Of a stretch of 64,000 nt of DNA, positions 8,652 through 16,736 are shown one piece after another (within the stretch, counting starts at the first letter, position 1; the number at the start of each line of letters is the position of its first letter). The position numbers were made by a program, and so were the translations under genes. The DNA is from UBA1672 sp964352665 (GTDB lineage Bacteria; Pseudomonadota; Alphaproteobacteria; Micavibrionales; Micavibrionaceae). The stretch lies in assembly GCA_964352665.1 (NCBI GenBank), contig CAYGSJ010000005.1:131308-195307 (forward strand), read 5' to 3'. The notes under the pieces are model-generated. The model saw nothing but the letters and a program-made list of their open reading frames with translations, was not told the DNA's origin and did not search any database.

Positions 8652-10232
8652 TTAGGGGCTCGTTTTACCAAGCCGTTCTTCTAGTATTTTTATTCGTTCC
8701 TCATATTGACGTTGCTGCCTGTAGAGTTCGGATTGTGCGGCGTCCAGATCTGCTTCTAGCGAAGCAAGGCTGGAGAGTTGTTGTTGATTGGTCAAAGAAG
8801 GATCGAAAAGCATATTCTCAAGGCCGGCCTTCTCCTGTTCGCATTGCGCTCTGCTGGTTTGTAGTTGACGGCCTAGGCGCATGATCTGGCGCTCCGCCTC
8901 GTTAAACTTCATCGTGGCTTTTTCCAGGTTCCAGTTATCGGAAGATACCGTCATACGCTCTTTTTCAGCATCTTGAAGCGAGATTTTCAGCTCCTCGTCC
9001 AAAAGGGTGTTCTTTTTCATTAAAACCTCGACCTGATCTTCAAGCTCGGAGATTTTATTGCGCATCAAGATGAAATCTTCATTCCGGTAATCACCGCTGG
9101 CTGGCTCGGCAACAGAAGCGCTCACAGCCTCGATTTCGGAATGATCGGTCACAGGCGTGATAGGCGCAGGCGTAGGAGGTGTTGCTTCCTCCGCCAGTGT
9201 TTGAGTCGGTTCGGCTTCAATAGGATCGGGCTTTTCTTCCGGCTGTGTGAAATCGGCGACAATAGTTTTGCTTTTCTCGATTTTATAGATAGCGCCGGAT
9301 TCCTTGATTGTCTCGACCTGTGCCTCTTTTTCTTCAGGCGCAGGCGCGGCAGACTCTTTCTCGGGGGTCTTGATAATAATTTCCGGCTTTTGCTGCACGG
9401 GTTCAGGCGGGGGCGGAGTCATGATGTCCGCATGCACGGGCGCTGGCGGGCCATCCATCTGTTTTTCTGCTTCTTGCATTTGTTTCGCAAGTTTCTCTGT
9501 GTATCGTTCACGCTCTGTCAGCTCGGGGCTTAAAATCTGGGCTGGTGCAGATATCTCCTCATCCATCGCTGCTTGCGATGGCATAGGCACAGGGCTGTCC
9601 ATAGCAGATAGATCAAGCGGCGGCGCAGGGGCCAAAGCCCCTTCAACCGCTTCAGGCTGTCGTGGAATAATATCTTCTTTGATCGTATGTTCTTCTACGA
9701 TGGACGCGGAAGAGGCAAGTGTCTCTGGCGGTGTGATACATGCGCTGTATTCTTCCATGGCGGCCTGGAATCCGGTCATGTATACCCGAAATTCTGTGTC
9801 CCTGATTTTAATATCCAGCACGCTGGCTGTTTGAAGGGCGTCAGAAAATTTCTGCTCTTTGCGCAAATCACTGACGAGCAAACTGTTCTTGAAGGCTTTG
9901 GTTGGAATAGTTTTGTCAATCAGGCCCGGAACACTATAGTGCACTTCGTATTTTACATTTTTCTCGAAACTGCCCTGCCTGAAATCAATATTCAGATTGG
10001 TAAATCCCTTGGGCGTACCGGCAAGTTGAAGAATATAACCATTATTCAATTGATTGCTGATCGCACAGCTTCTAAGTGTCTCTGTCTTGCTTTCGCCAAT
10101 ATATTCGATGGTCCATTTGCTTTTTGGATGAAAAGCCAGTTCGGGCTCATCCGCACGGACAGAATAAGACGCAATAGCTGTCGTGGCCAGACAAACAGCC
10201 ATAAACGATGTTGCGATGAATCTTTTTGCCAT
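8652..10232 (-). CDS. Secreted Pro-rich coiled-coil protein of unknown function
   Basis: A 526-aa product with a Sec-type signal peptide (MAKRF followed by a hydrophobic core, probable cleavage after VRA about residue 27). A folded-looking region covers about 28-170 with two cysteines, then a long Pro/Glu/Ala-rich linker (about 175-385) with repeated PAP and EEK-like blocks, and finally a coiled coil (about 392-526) rich in Leu, Glu, Gln and Arg. The ATG at 10232 with AAGG upstream is preferred over the TTG two codons earlier. It may be a periplasmic structural or scaffold protein. I do not recognise the family. Confidence 0.72.
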   Translation of the reverse strand: MAKRFIATSFMAVCLATTAIASYSVRADEPELAFHPKSKWTIEYIGESKTETLRSCAISNQLNNGYILQLAGTPKGFTNLNIDFRQGSFEKNVKYEVHYSVPGLIDKTIPTKAFKNSLLVSDLRKEQKFSDALQTASVLDIKIRDTEFRVYMTGFQAAMEEYSACITPPETLASSASIVEEHTIKEDIIPRQPEAVEGALAPAPPLDLSAMDSPVPMPSQAAMDEEISAPAQILSPELTERERYTEKLAKQMQEAEKQMDGPPAPVHADIMTPPPPEPVQQKPEIIIKTPEKESAAPAPEEKEAQVETIKESGAIYKIEKSKTIVADFTQPEEKPDPIEAEPTQTLAEEATPPTPAPITPVTDHSEIEAVSASVAEPASGDYRNEDFILMRNKISELEDQVEVLMKKNTLLDEELKISLQDAEKERMTVSSDNWNLEKATMKFNEAERQIMRLGRQLQTSRAQCEQEKAGLENMLFDPSLTNQQQLSSLASLEADLDAAQSELYRQQRQYEERIKILEERLGKTSP

Positions 10233-10371
10233 TACCAAGCCTTAAATGTCTAAAATTCTATGACAGAGCGCCAAAATAGAGGTGATTCGTTAATCCCAAA
10301 TCATTCTACAGTTTTTCAGAATCACAAAAAGAAATTTTCGCTATTTCCATGGTTATTTTTGGGGAAAAAGT

Positions 10372-10689
10372 ATGTATAGTGTTGGTATGAGTATCGAAGA
10401 CATTCAAAAAGCAATGCAGGAAAAACTGTCATACGCACCGGAAATAGGCGCAAAAATTAAGTTTAATCTTGGAGATGACGGCATCATTTTTATCGACGGG
10501 ACGCAAAATCCGCCGGTTCTGAATAATGAGGATAATCCGGCAGATACGACCTTTTCGTGCCCTATCGATGTCATGAAAAATATTATGGCCGGAACACAAG
10601 ACCCCACAATGGCTTTTATGACCGGAAAACTAAAAGTTGAAGGCTCCATGGGTTATGCCATGAAAATTGCCTCCATGCTGGAAGATTAA
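10372..10689 (+). CDS. SCP2 sterol-binding domain protein
   Basis: A 105-aa single-domain protein matching the SCP2 fold pattern: IGAKIKFNLGDDGIIFIDGTQ, then PADTTFSCPIDVMKNIMAGTQDPTMAFMTGKLKVEGSMG split across the classic segment in which DPTMAFMTGKLKVEG is diagnostic. Such proteins bind lipids or acyl-CoA in the cytoplasm. GGGGAAA precedes the ATG at 10372; an internal ATG at 10387 would give the more typical MSIEDIQ start. It is divergent from the coiled-coil gene and converges on the SCO gene with 6 nt between stops. Exact ligand unknown. Confidence 0.85.
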   Translation: MYSVGMSIEDIQKAMQEKLSYAPEIGAKIKFNLGDDGIIFIDGTQNPPVLNNEDNPADTTFSCPIDVMKNIMAGTQDPTMAFMTGKLKVEGSMGYAMKIASMLED

Positions 10690-10695
10690 ACAGTC

Positions 10696-11340
10696 TTAAA
10701 CGCCGCGTTTTTCCTTAATGGATTTGACAATATCGTCCACCGTATCGGTTGATGGATAAAGGTCGATCAAATTGTTTTCATCGTCCATGAAATACATAAA
10801 AGCGGAGTGATCCATCATGTACTCATCCATCATATCGTTCTCCACCTTTGTCGCGTAAACGCTATAGGCATTTTCAACTTTCTCGATCTGTTCCAGTGTT
10901 CCGGTCAGGCCAATAAGTTTCGGATGGAATTGTGCTACGTATTCTTTGATGACCTCCGGTGTGTCACGCTCCGGGTCCACACTAATGAAGATAGGCGTGA
11001 ACTCATCGGCCATCGGCCCCAACTCATCCATAATCAGTTTCATTTTCTGAAGTTCCGTCGGGCAAATCGCAGGACAGTATGTGAAACCGAAAAAGATCAG
11101 TTTGTATTGTCCGGCATAAGTGTCTTGCGTAACGGTTTCACCGTCTTGATTTACCAACTCGAAGTCGCCGTCAATATCAATCGGGCCGGTATCCCGTTTC
11201 ATCACTGTAGCCACGCTTTGCTCGCCCATCGCCGCCACGCCGTCGTTCAACTCTTGCTGTGCCTGAAAATATCCAATGGCAGAACCGATTCCCAATCCGA
11301 CAAGCAGCATAACAGCCCATCTGGCTATACGATTTTTCAT
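10696..11340 (-). CDS. SCO1/SenC family protein
   Basis: Membrane-anchored thioredoxin-fold copper chaperone of the SCO family, 214 aa. A single N-terminal hydrophobic helix (about 9-26) anchors it with the domain in the periplasm. The CxxxC copper site is C89/C93 in TYCPAICP, and the conserved histidine is H178 in MMDHSA, so all three copper ligands are present. SCO proteins usually load the CuA site of cytochrome oxidase or act as redox sensors. No cox genes are nearby, so the partner cannot be named from context. Confidence 0.92.
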   Translation of the reverse strand: MKNRIARWAVMLLVGLGIGSAIGYFQAQQELNDGVAAMGEQSVATVMKRDTGPIDIDGDFELVNQDGETVTQDTYAGQYKLIFFGFTYCPAICPTELQKMKLIMDELGPMADEFTPIFISVDPERDTPEVIKEYVAQFHPKLIGLTGTLEQIEKVENAYSVYATKVENDMMDEYMMDHSAFMYFMDDENNLIDLYPSTDTVDDIVKSIKEKRGV

Positions 11341-11442
11341 GACACAACTCCCTACGTTTTTTAAAGTGACAAGAGCTTTATAAATGTTTGAACACCGCTT
11401 GACAATTCCTTTGATTACGTCACAGTGTAGGCATTAAAAAAT

Positions 11443-11525
11443 AACCTTAGGGGTGCCTCCTTATTTGAGGCTGAGAGCATACCCTTGGAACCTGTTGATT
11501 AGAATCAACGCAGGGAAAGGAAGCT
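11443..11525 (+). promoter_or_regulatory. TPP riboswitch (THI element)
   Basis: Shows the conserved TPP-aptamer blocks in order: GGGGTGCC at 11450-11457, GGCTGAGA at 11469-11476, ACCCTTGGAACCTG at 11481-11494, a small variable hairpin TTGATTAGAATCAA at 11495-11508, and CGCAGGGAAAGGAAGC at 11509-11524. The last block is also the ribosome binding site of the next gene, whose ATG is at 11531. Ligand binding should therefore hide the site and block translation when thiamine pyrophosphate is plentiful. No separate terminator stem is evident between aptamer and start codon, which favours translational control. Confidence 0.93.
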
Positions 11526-11530
11526 GTAAA

Positions 11531-11875
11531 ATGCCACATATTGTAATTGAATATTCAAAAAACATTGGTGATATCGTCGAGATATCAAAACTCGTCCAAG
11601 AGATCCACACTGAGTTGCCAAAACATGGCATTGAAAGAGATCGTCTGAAAACGCGTGCGCATGAATGCAATTACGTCGCCGTAGGGGATCAGGGCTCGCA
11701 TGGTCACATGATTCACGCCAAGCTTTTATTCATCGAAGGACGTGACATGAAAGTTAAGAAAAAATTCGGCGATATTCTTCATAAAATGATGAAAGACGCA
11801 GTGGGTGATAAGGTCAGACATTGTCAAATCACCCTTGAAATCCGGGATATGGATTCGGACAGCTATTATAAATAA
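11531..11875 (+). CDS. 5-carboxymethyl-2-hydroxymuconate isomerase-family tautomerase
   Basis: A 114-aa member of the CHMI branch of the tautomerase superfamily. It begins MPHIVIEYS, so the mature N-terminus would be the catalytic Pro1 of tautomerases, and it has the later family blocks RAHECNYVAVGD and HCQITLEIRDM. Known relatives isomerise 5-carboxymethyl-2-hydroxymuconate in homoprotocatechuate breakdown, but no such pathway genes are nearby. Instead it is the first gene behind a TPP riboswitch and 24 nt ahead of thiC, which suggests a role connected to thiamine supply. Its real substrate is therefore uncertain. Confidence 0.85.
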   Translation: MPHIVIEYSKNIGDIVEISKLVQEIHTELPKHGIERDRLKTRAHECNYVAVGDQGSHGHMIHAKLLFIEGRDMKVKKKFGDILHKMMKDAVGDKVRHCQITLEIRDMDSDSYYK

Positions 11876-11899
11876 TCAAAAATAAAAGGAGTGAGATTA

Positions 11900-13708
11900 A
11901 TGTCTCCAAAAGACCGGCCAGAGCTACAGACTGTTGGGGTTTGCCCCTCAACCACACATGTTACACGCGGCAGTCTGCCCGCCAGCAAAAAAGTCTATGT
12001 CGGCGATCTGAAAGTGCCGATGCGCGAGATATCCTTGAGCAATGGCGAGAGCTTGACCGTCTACGATACCTCCGGCCCGTATACGGACGAGGCGCAGACG
12101 CTCGACATTATGCGCGGCCTGCCCAAGACACGGCTGCAATGGGTGCTCGATAGAAACGACGTCGAATATGTCGAGGGGCGCAAGGTCAAGCCTATCGATA
12201 ACGGCTATAAAACCGAGGCACAGCTCAAAAACCGTAAAATCAAGCATGAGCGTTTCCCCGCCTCCCCGGAAAAACCTTTGCGCGCCAAGGCCGGACAAAA
12301 CGTCTCCCAAATGCATTACGCGCGTAAAGGCATCATTACGCCGGAGATGGAATATATCGCCCTGCGCGAAAATCAGGCGCGCGAGGCTGTGCACAGCTAT
12401 GCCAAAGACGGCGAGAATTTTGGCGCGAATATCCTGCCCTTCATCACCCCCGAATTTGTAAGGAAAGAAGTGGCGGAAGGGCGCGCGATCATCCCCGCCA
12501 ACATCAACCACACGGAGTTAGAGCCAATGATTATCGGGCGCAACTTCCTTGTGAAGATCAACGCCAATATCGGTAACTCCGCGGTCACCAGCTCCATCGG
12601 CGAGGAAGTCGATAAAATGGTCTGGGCCATACGCTGGGGCGGTGATACCGTGATGGATCTCTCCACCGGTAAAGATATTCACGATACGCGGGAATGGATC
12701 ATCCGCAACTCGCCCGTGCCCATCGGGACGGTGCCGATCTATCAGGCGCTGGAGAAAGTGGGCGGCGTGGCTGAAGACCTCACATGGGAAGTCTTCCGCG
12801 ACACGCTCATCGAACAGGCCGAGCAGGGCGTGGATTACTTCACCATTCATGCCGGTGTGCGCCTGCCTTATATCCGCCTCACCAATGATAGGGTCACAGG
12901 CATTGTCAGCCGCGGCGGCTCGATCATGGCAAAATGGATGATGACCCATCACCGCGAGTCCTTCCTCTATACGCATTTCGAGGAGATTTGCGAGATCATG
13001 AAAGCCTACGATGTTTCGTTCTCCCTTGGTGACGGTTTGCGCCCCGGTTCGATTGCAGATGCCAATGACGCCGCGCAATTCGCGGAGCTGGAAACACTGG
13101 GCGAGCTGACAAAAATCGCATGGGAACATGATGTACAGGTGATGATCGAAGGCCCCGGCCACGTGCCGATGCATCTGATTAAAATCAATATGGAGAAACA
13201 GCTCGAGGAATGTCACGAGGCACCGTTTTATACGCTCGGGCCCCTGACGACAGATATTGCGCCGGGCTATGATCATATTACATCCGGAATTGGTGCAGCA
13301 ATGATCGGCTGGTTCGGCTGTGCAATGCTCTGCTATGTCACACCGAAGGAGCATTTAGGCTTGCCCAACCGAGACGACGTAAAGACGGGGGTGATCACCT
13401 ATAAGATTGCTGCGCATGCTGCGGATCTGGCAAAGGGGCATCCGGGTGCACAATACCGCGATGACGCGCTGTCCAAGGCAAGGTTCGAGTTCCGGTGGGA
13501 GGATCAGTTCAATCTTGGCCTGGACCCCGACACCGCGCGCAGCATGCACGATGAAACCCTCCCCGCCGAAGGCGCAAAACATGCGAGTTTTTGTTCCATG
13601 TGCGGCCCGAAATTCTGCAGCATGAAAATCACGCAGGACGTGCGTGACTTTGTTGCGGCAAATCCCGAAGCCCGAGAGGCAGAAAAAGGCAAGGCAGTAA
13701 ATGAGTGA
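11900..13708 (+). CDS. thiC: Phosphomethylpyrimidine synthase ThiC
   Basis: Radical-SAM enzyme converting 5-aminoimidazole ribotide into 4-amino-5-hydroxymethyl-2-methylpyrimidine phosphate, the pyrimidine half of thiamine. The 602-aa product has the characteristic C-terminal iron-sulfur motif CxxCxxxxC with C565, C568 and C573, and the core blocks NINHTELEPM, GNSAVTSS and EGPGHVPMH. The ATG at 11900 sits 8 nt after AAAAGGAG and is preferred over the GTG at 11891. It lies downstream of the TPP riboswitch and CHMI-like gene, so it is probably repressed by thiamine pyrophosphate. The composition is notably GC-richer than its neighbours. Confidence 0.97.
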   Translation: MSPKDRPELQTVGVCPSTTHVTRGSLPASKKVYVGDLKVPMREISLSNGESLTVYDTSGPYTDEAQTLDIMRGLPKTRLQWVLDRNDVEYVEGRKVKPIDNGYKTEAQLKNRKIKHERFPASPEKPLRAKAGQNVSQMHYARKGIITPEMEYIALRENQAREAVHSYAKDGENFGANILPFITPEFVRKEVAEGRAIIPANINHTELEPMIIGRNFLVKINANIGNSAVTSSIGEEVDKMVWAIRWGGDTVMDLSTGKDIHDTREWIIRNSPVPIGTVPIYQALEKVGGVAEDLTWEVFRDTLIEQAEQGVDYFTIHAGVRLPYIRLTNDRVTGIVSRGGSIMAKWMMTHHRESFLYTHFEEICEIMKAYDVSFSLGDGLRPGSIADANDAAQFAELETLGELTKIAWEHDVQVMIEGPGHVPMHLIKINMEKQLEECHEAPFYTLGPLTTDIAPGYDHITSGIGAAMIGWFGCAMLCYVTPKEHLGLPNRDDVKTGVITYKIAAHAADLAKGHPGAQYRDDALSKARFEFRWEDQFNLGLDPDTARSMHDETLPAEGAKHASFCSMCGPKFCSMKITQDVRDFVAANPEAREAEKGKAVNE

Positions 13709-13940
13709 AAGTGATAACAATCTGGACGAGATGATCCTCTCCGTGGCGAGCAAAGAGTGGCAAAAAACCACGATGATTATTTCCAGTGTGTTTGAAAAAC
13801 CGGATTTTGATAAGGAAAAATACTCCGCACAAAATGTGGCCGAGCGCCTGTACATTCTGGTGAACAACCGAAAACTCGAGTCTGAGGGCAATATGCGGCG
13901 CTGGCGAGAGAGCAATGTGCGCTTGATTGCAGAGGCATAA
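13701..13940 (+). CDS. Small hypothetical protein following thiC (79 aa)
   Basis: The ATG overlaps the end of thiC by 8 nt, so it is probably translationally coupled. The product is soluble and mostly helical in appearance, with the C-terminal stretch AERLYILVNNRKLESEGNMR reading like a winged-helix or DUF3658-like end followed by WRESNVRLI. This resemblance is a memory-based impression and not a firm assignment. No catalytic motif is visible. Its place in a riboswitch-controlled unit suggests co-regulation with thiamine synthesis, which may be incidental. Confidence 0.65.
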   Translation: MSESDNNLDEMILSVASKEWQKTTMIISSVFEKPDFDKEKYSAQNVAERLYILVNNRKLESEGNMRRWRESNVRLIAEA

Positions 13941-13972
13941 AATCGTAAAAGGGAATAGTAGAGGGGATACAT

Positions 13973-14314
13973 ATGAGCAACGATCAAGACTGGCCATGGG
14001 ACCAACCCAAAAATGCAATGGCTCTGACCACAACACAGGTGATGTCGACCGGCGCCCCGATTTTGCGCGTCACCCATTATGAAGACGACCATAGCTGGGC
14101 CTTTGTTTGCGGCACAACAGAAGATATGAAGGATGTGTTGACGGTGTTGATGGAGCATGTGGTGAACGACGACCCCACACTGGCGGAGATCGCCGATCTC
14201 GAACCCGGCTGGACGGCCTATAGAGACGCTGTCGGCGCTCCATGGGAAAGACAAAAAGACTCCGCCGAAGATGATGACGAGATGGACATCAGCTTTACAC
14301 TCGAAGAGGATTAG
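13973..14314 (+). CDS. Hypothetical acidic protein (113 aa)
   Basis: Soluble protein beginning MSNDQDWPWDQPKNAMALTT, with a central beta-rich segment (PILRVTHYEDDHSWAFVCG) and a very acidic C-terminus (DSAEDDDEMD). It has a weak AGGGG ribosome binding site 10-12 nt before the ATG and follows the previous small gene by 32 nt, so it may be the last gene of the thiC transcript. I do not recognise a named family. A strong terminator comes 100 nt later. Confidence 0.68.
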   Translation: MSNDQDWPWDQPKNAMALTTTQVMSTGAPILRVTHYEDDHSWAFVCGTTEDMKDVLTVLMEHVVNDDPTLAEIADLEPGWTAYRDAVGAPWERQKDSAEDDDEMDISFTLEED

Positions 14315-14411
14315 CGGACTCGCGGCGGTGGAGTATAAGGGCCGGTTTGATGCGGCGCAATCCCGCACTGATCTTGACTTTTTGGATATTTTATTACATA
14401 GTAATGCTTGT

Positions 14412-14438
14412 AAACGCCCCGCAAAGGGCGTTTTTTTA
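14412..14438 (+). terminator. Rho-independent terminator ending the thiC unit
   Basis: AACGCCC pairs with GGGCGTT around a short CGCAAA loop, followed by a run of seven T. It lies about 100 nt beyond the last small gene of the thiC group. Confidence 0.85.
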
Positions 14439-14775
14439 TGAACGGATATAAAATTATGGCCCGCGAAATATGGCCCATCTCTGTTTTCCATTCCCGATCA
14501 GTGGGTTAGCCAATATCCGGCGCAAAAACTCGGGCCATATCGCTGAAAAACACGTATTTTAGCAGCAAAATCAGGCCCGAAATGGGCTCTCTCGCCATCA
14601 AATCGGGGCTTATTCTTTCAAACCCTCCCAAAAAATCGGGGCTTATTTTTTAAATTATAGCCCGTTTTCTGCTTATCTTTGCCATTTAAGGGAGCAGCGC
14701 AGCAGGCTTGGAAATTGACATAAATCTTTATTTTATCTAATAGTGGATAATAAAAAAAAATATAAGGCTATGGGT
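14439..14775. repeat. Repeat-bearing non-coding stretch
   Basis: No convincing gene. AAATCGGGGCTTATT is present twice, at 14600-14614 and 14633-14647. Variants of AAATTATRGCCYG occur at 14451-14463 and 14651-14663, and TTAAATTATAGCC at 14650-14662 recurs exactly at 15863-15875 on the other side of the next gene. Many short GGCCC/GGGCC elements are interspersed (GGCCCGCGAAATATGGCCC, TCGGGCCATAT, AGGCCCGAAATGGGC). The pattern may be a degraded repeat element or a protein-binding region. Confidence 0.45.
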
Positions 14776-15834
14776 ATGGCATGGGTTAGAGATTTAAGCA
14801 CCAGATTTCATGATGCTGCTTTAGGTAAGGCGTTGACGTCGACCAGCCCTAAGACTTTGCGCGGGTCTATTTTTTTGGCATTGTTTATGACGGCACCAGA
14901 CCACAAAGGATCACGTCATATTTCGTTGCGCCAGCTTGCAAATGTTTTGTCTCATGCGGGGTTGATCTCCCGGCTTGTTAATCAAATTGATGATCTTGAT
15001 GATCTTTTTGACGCCATGACGCCACAGGAAAAGCTTGCTCTCGGTTCGGTTGAGCTCGGCGCACGCATTTCTGAATTTTTGGATAGCTTGGAAATAAGAG
15101 AAACAGGCTATATCCAACTGTCGCAAGAAATAGAAAGATCTGGCTTGCTTGCCCCGGGTGAACAAATGTCCTTTAGTAATATGCATGCTTTGTTAGTGCT
15201 GCAACAGGCCCAAGCGCAGCTGGACTATAAACGCAACCCGTCTGCAGAAGCGAGAAAAAGGATGCTGGATGCAGATATGGGGCTGGCACAATCTACATGT
15301 ATTCATACATTGGAGTTTTTAAAAGCACATCCCGATGTCGGGGCGGCTGTAAAAGATGGTTTGTCTTTGGATGACGCTGCAAGTGTCTATCCCGTGGTGG
15401 CACGTATGGCTGTTCTATTGGAGCTATGTGATCATCTGGAGGATTTCATTGTCGATATGTCGGATGAGCTTCGCAAAGGCATCATTGCCCCCAGTTGGAT
15501 TGCCGGAAAACTACAGGAGCGCGCGCAGCTTCTAGACAATACGGGTGCGATTTATTGGTATTTAAGAGCGTTTATTTTATCAAGAGATTTTAAAGAACAT
15601 AATATTGCCATTGATGATTTACCGAAGCCCGTGCAGGAAGTAATTCAAGACGTAGAAAAGGATTATATGGCCCTTGCCAAAACGCTTCCTCCATATTACA
15701 GGCATTTTATGATGCTGTGTTGGCATGCCCGTAAGGAAGAGGGGATGATTACCCAAATGCATCCAAAATTTGGAAGGGAAGCAGTGCCGGACGAGGTTCG
15801 ATTTTTCGAGGTCAGAGACACCGTTTTTGAATAG
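14776..15834 (+). CDS. Hypothetical alpha-helical protein (~352 aa)
   Basis: Almost entirely helical soluble protein with no signal peptide. The start is uncertain: the ATG at 14776 has AAGG 8 nt upstream, while ATG 14770 and GTG 14743 are in frame without a properly spaced site. Two acidic patches stand out, NQIDDLDDLFD near residue 70 and LCDHLEDFIVDMSDELRKG near residue 220. Their layout faintly recalls the two aspartate motifs of squalene/phytoene synthase-fold enzymes. That is speculative and no neighbouring isoprenoid gene supports it. It is flanked by a 13-bp direct repeat (14650-14662 and 15863-15875). Confidence 0.6.
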   Translation: MAWVRDLSTRFHDAALGKALTSTSPKTLRGSIFLALFMTAPDHKGSRHISLRQLANVLSHAGLISRLVNQIDDLDDLFDAMTPQEKLALGSVELGARISEFLDSLEIRETGYIQLSQEIERSGLLAPGEQMSFSNMHALLVLQQAQAQLDYKRNPSAEARKRMLDADMGLAQSTCIHTLEFLKAHPDVGAAVKDGLSLDDAASVYPVVARMAVLLELCDHLEDFIVDMSDELRKGIIAPSWIAGKLQERAQLLDNTGAIYWYLRAFILSRDFKEHNIAIDDLPKPVQEVIQDVEKDYMALAKTLPPYYRHFMMLCWHARKEEGMITQMHPKFGREAVPDEVRFFEVRDTVFE

Positions 15835-15976
15835 GCTGGGTTTTCGAAAAAAGTATGACCTCTTAAATTATAGCCTGAATTTCCCCTGATTATTCTCACT
15901 GCTTTATTGGAAGCATGGAAAAGAATAGGGCCATAAATTTCAAATTCTGGCCCTATTTCTGGATTTTGTGTCGTGC

Positions 15977-16402
15977 CTATGCCGCCTGCGACAGAGCGTT
16001 ACCGTTGGCCTGTAGCGTGACGTCGATATTTCCGCGGGTGGCCTTGCTGTACGGGCAAATCTGGTGTGCCAGTGTGACAAGTTTTTCGGCTTCGTCTTGG
16101 CTCACACCCGGTAATTCGGCGTTCAAATTCATGGACAGATAAAACCCGTCATCGCCGCTATGGAGTTGTGCGGTTGCGTTGATGGTTACGCTCTGGGGGC
16201 TGAGGTTTTCCTTTCCAGCCATGACTTTTACGGCTTCACCGAAACACGCGGCGTAACCGCTGGCAAAAAGTTGCTCGGGGTTTGTGCCCGGTCCGCCGGA
16301 ACCCGGAGGGGACAGAGCAACATCGATTTTCTTGTCATCGGTTGACACATGGCCTTCGCGGCCTGCTGTGGCCGTAGCATTTCCTGTTTCCAATATGGTC
16401 AT
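15977..16402 (-). CDS. ohr: Organic hydroperoxide resistance protein (Ohr/OsmC family)
   Basis: Thiol peroxidase that reduces organic hydroperoxides in the cytoplasm. The 141 aa match Ohr length, with the two reactive cysteines C53 (GYAACFGEA) and C116 (QICPYSKA), and the conserved R15 and E43 that position the peroxidatic cysteine. AAAAGGAAAA before the ATG gives a ribosome binding site. It is divergent from nrdB across a 334-nt region. No OhrR-type MarR regulator gene is adjacent. Confidence 0.93.
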   Translation of the reverse strand: MTILETGNATATAGREGHVSTDDKKIDVALSPPGSGGPGTNPEQLFASGYAACFGEAVKVMAGKENLSPQSVTINATAQLHSGDDGFYLSMNLNAELPGVSQDEAEKLVTLAHQICPYSKATRGNIDVTLQANGNALSQAA

Positions 16403-16544
16403 GTTGGTTTTCCTTTTAAATTATGAATGTGTATGACACTGTAGCGCGTTTTGTTGACAGGAAAAAGAGGGAATCGTTTTTTGGTGCGCGGTATAAAAAA
16501 TGCAATAAAAAAACAAGATTATCCCCAGAACAAAAAACTTGAAA

Positions 16545-16592
16545 AACACAACATATGGTATATATTGGTGTTCATAGGCACAATATATGCCA
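16545..16592 (+). promoter_or_regulatory. Candidate pair of NrdR boxes upstream of nrdB
   Basis: The site GCACAATATATGCC at 16579-16592 matches the left half and core of the NrdR box, and an inverted related copy (reverse complement ACACCAATATATACC) lies at 16557-16571. They sit about 150 nt before the nrdB ATG, within 22 nt of each other start to start. Paired boxes at about two to three helical turns are typical for NrdR repression of ribonucleotide reductase genes. The match is imperfect. Confidence 0.45.
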
Positions 16593-16736
16593 ATTTTAAG
16601 GGGTGTAGCGTGTCTCTTCGAATTCATCCCCGCGATTCACAGGGGTCAATGTCAAAAAGACTCTGTCTCGACGGGAATCACTTTAAACTCGGCGGTGAAT
16701 CTACTGCCCAATTTTGTAAAAAAGGAGCCTACCACT

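Noticed and set aside
11453..11530. An in-frame GTG start upstream of the CHMI-family gene
   Set aside because: It runs through the TPP aptamer; the ATG at 11531 has the ribosome binding site and gives the catalytic Pro after Met.
12518..13354. A 278-codon minus-strand frame inside thiC
   Set aside because: thiC is complete and well conserved on the plus strand, and the opposite frame has no motif.
13355..14491. A 378-codon open frame on the minus strand opposite the end of thiC and following small genes
   Set aside because: It lies opposite thiC's GC-rich codons and two small genes, shows no domain and has no ribosome binding site, so it is a shadow frame.
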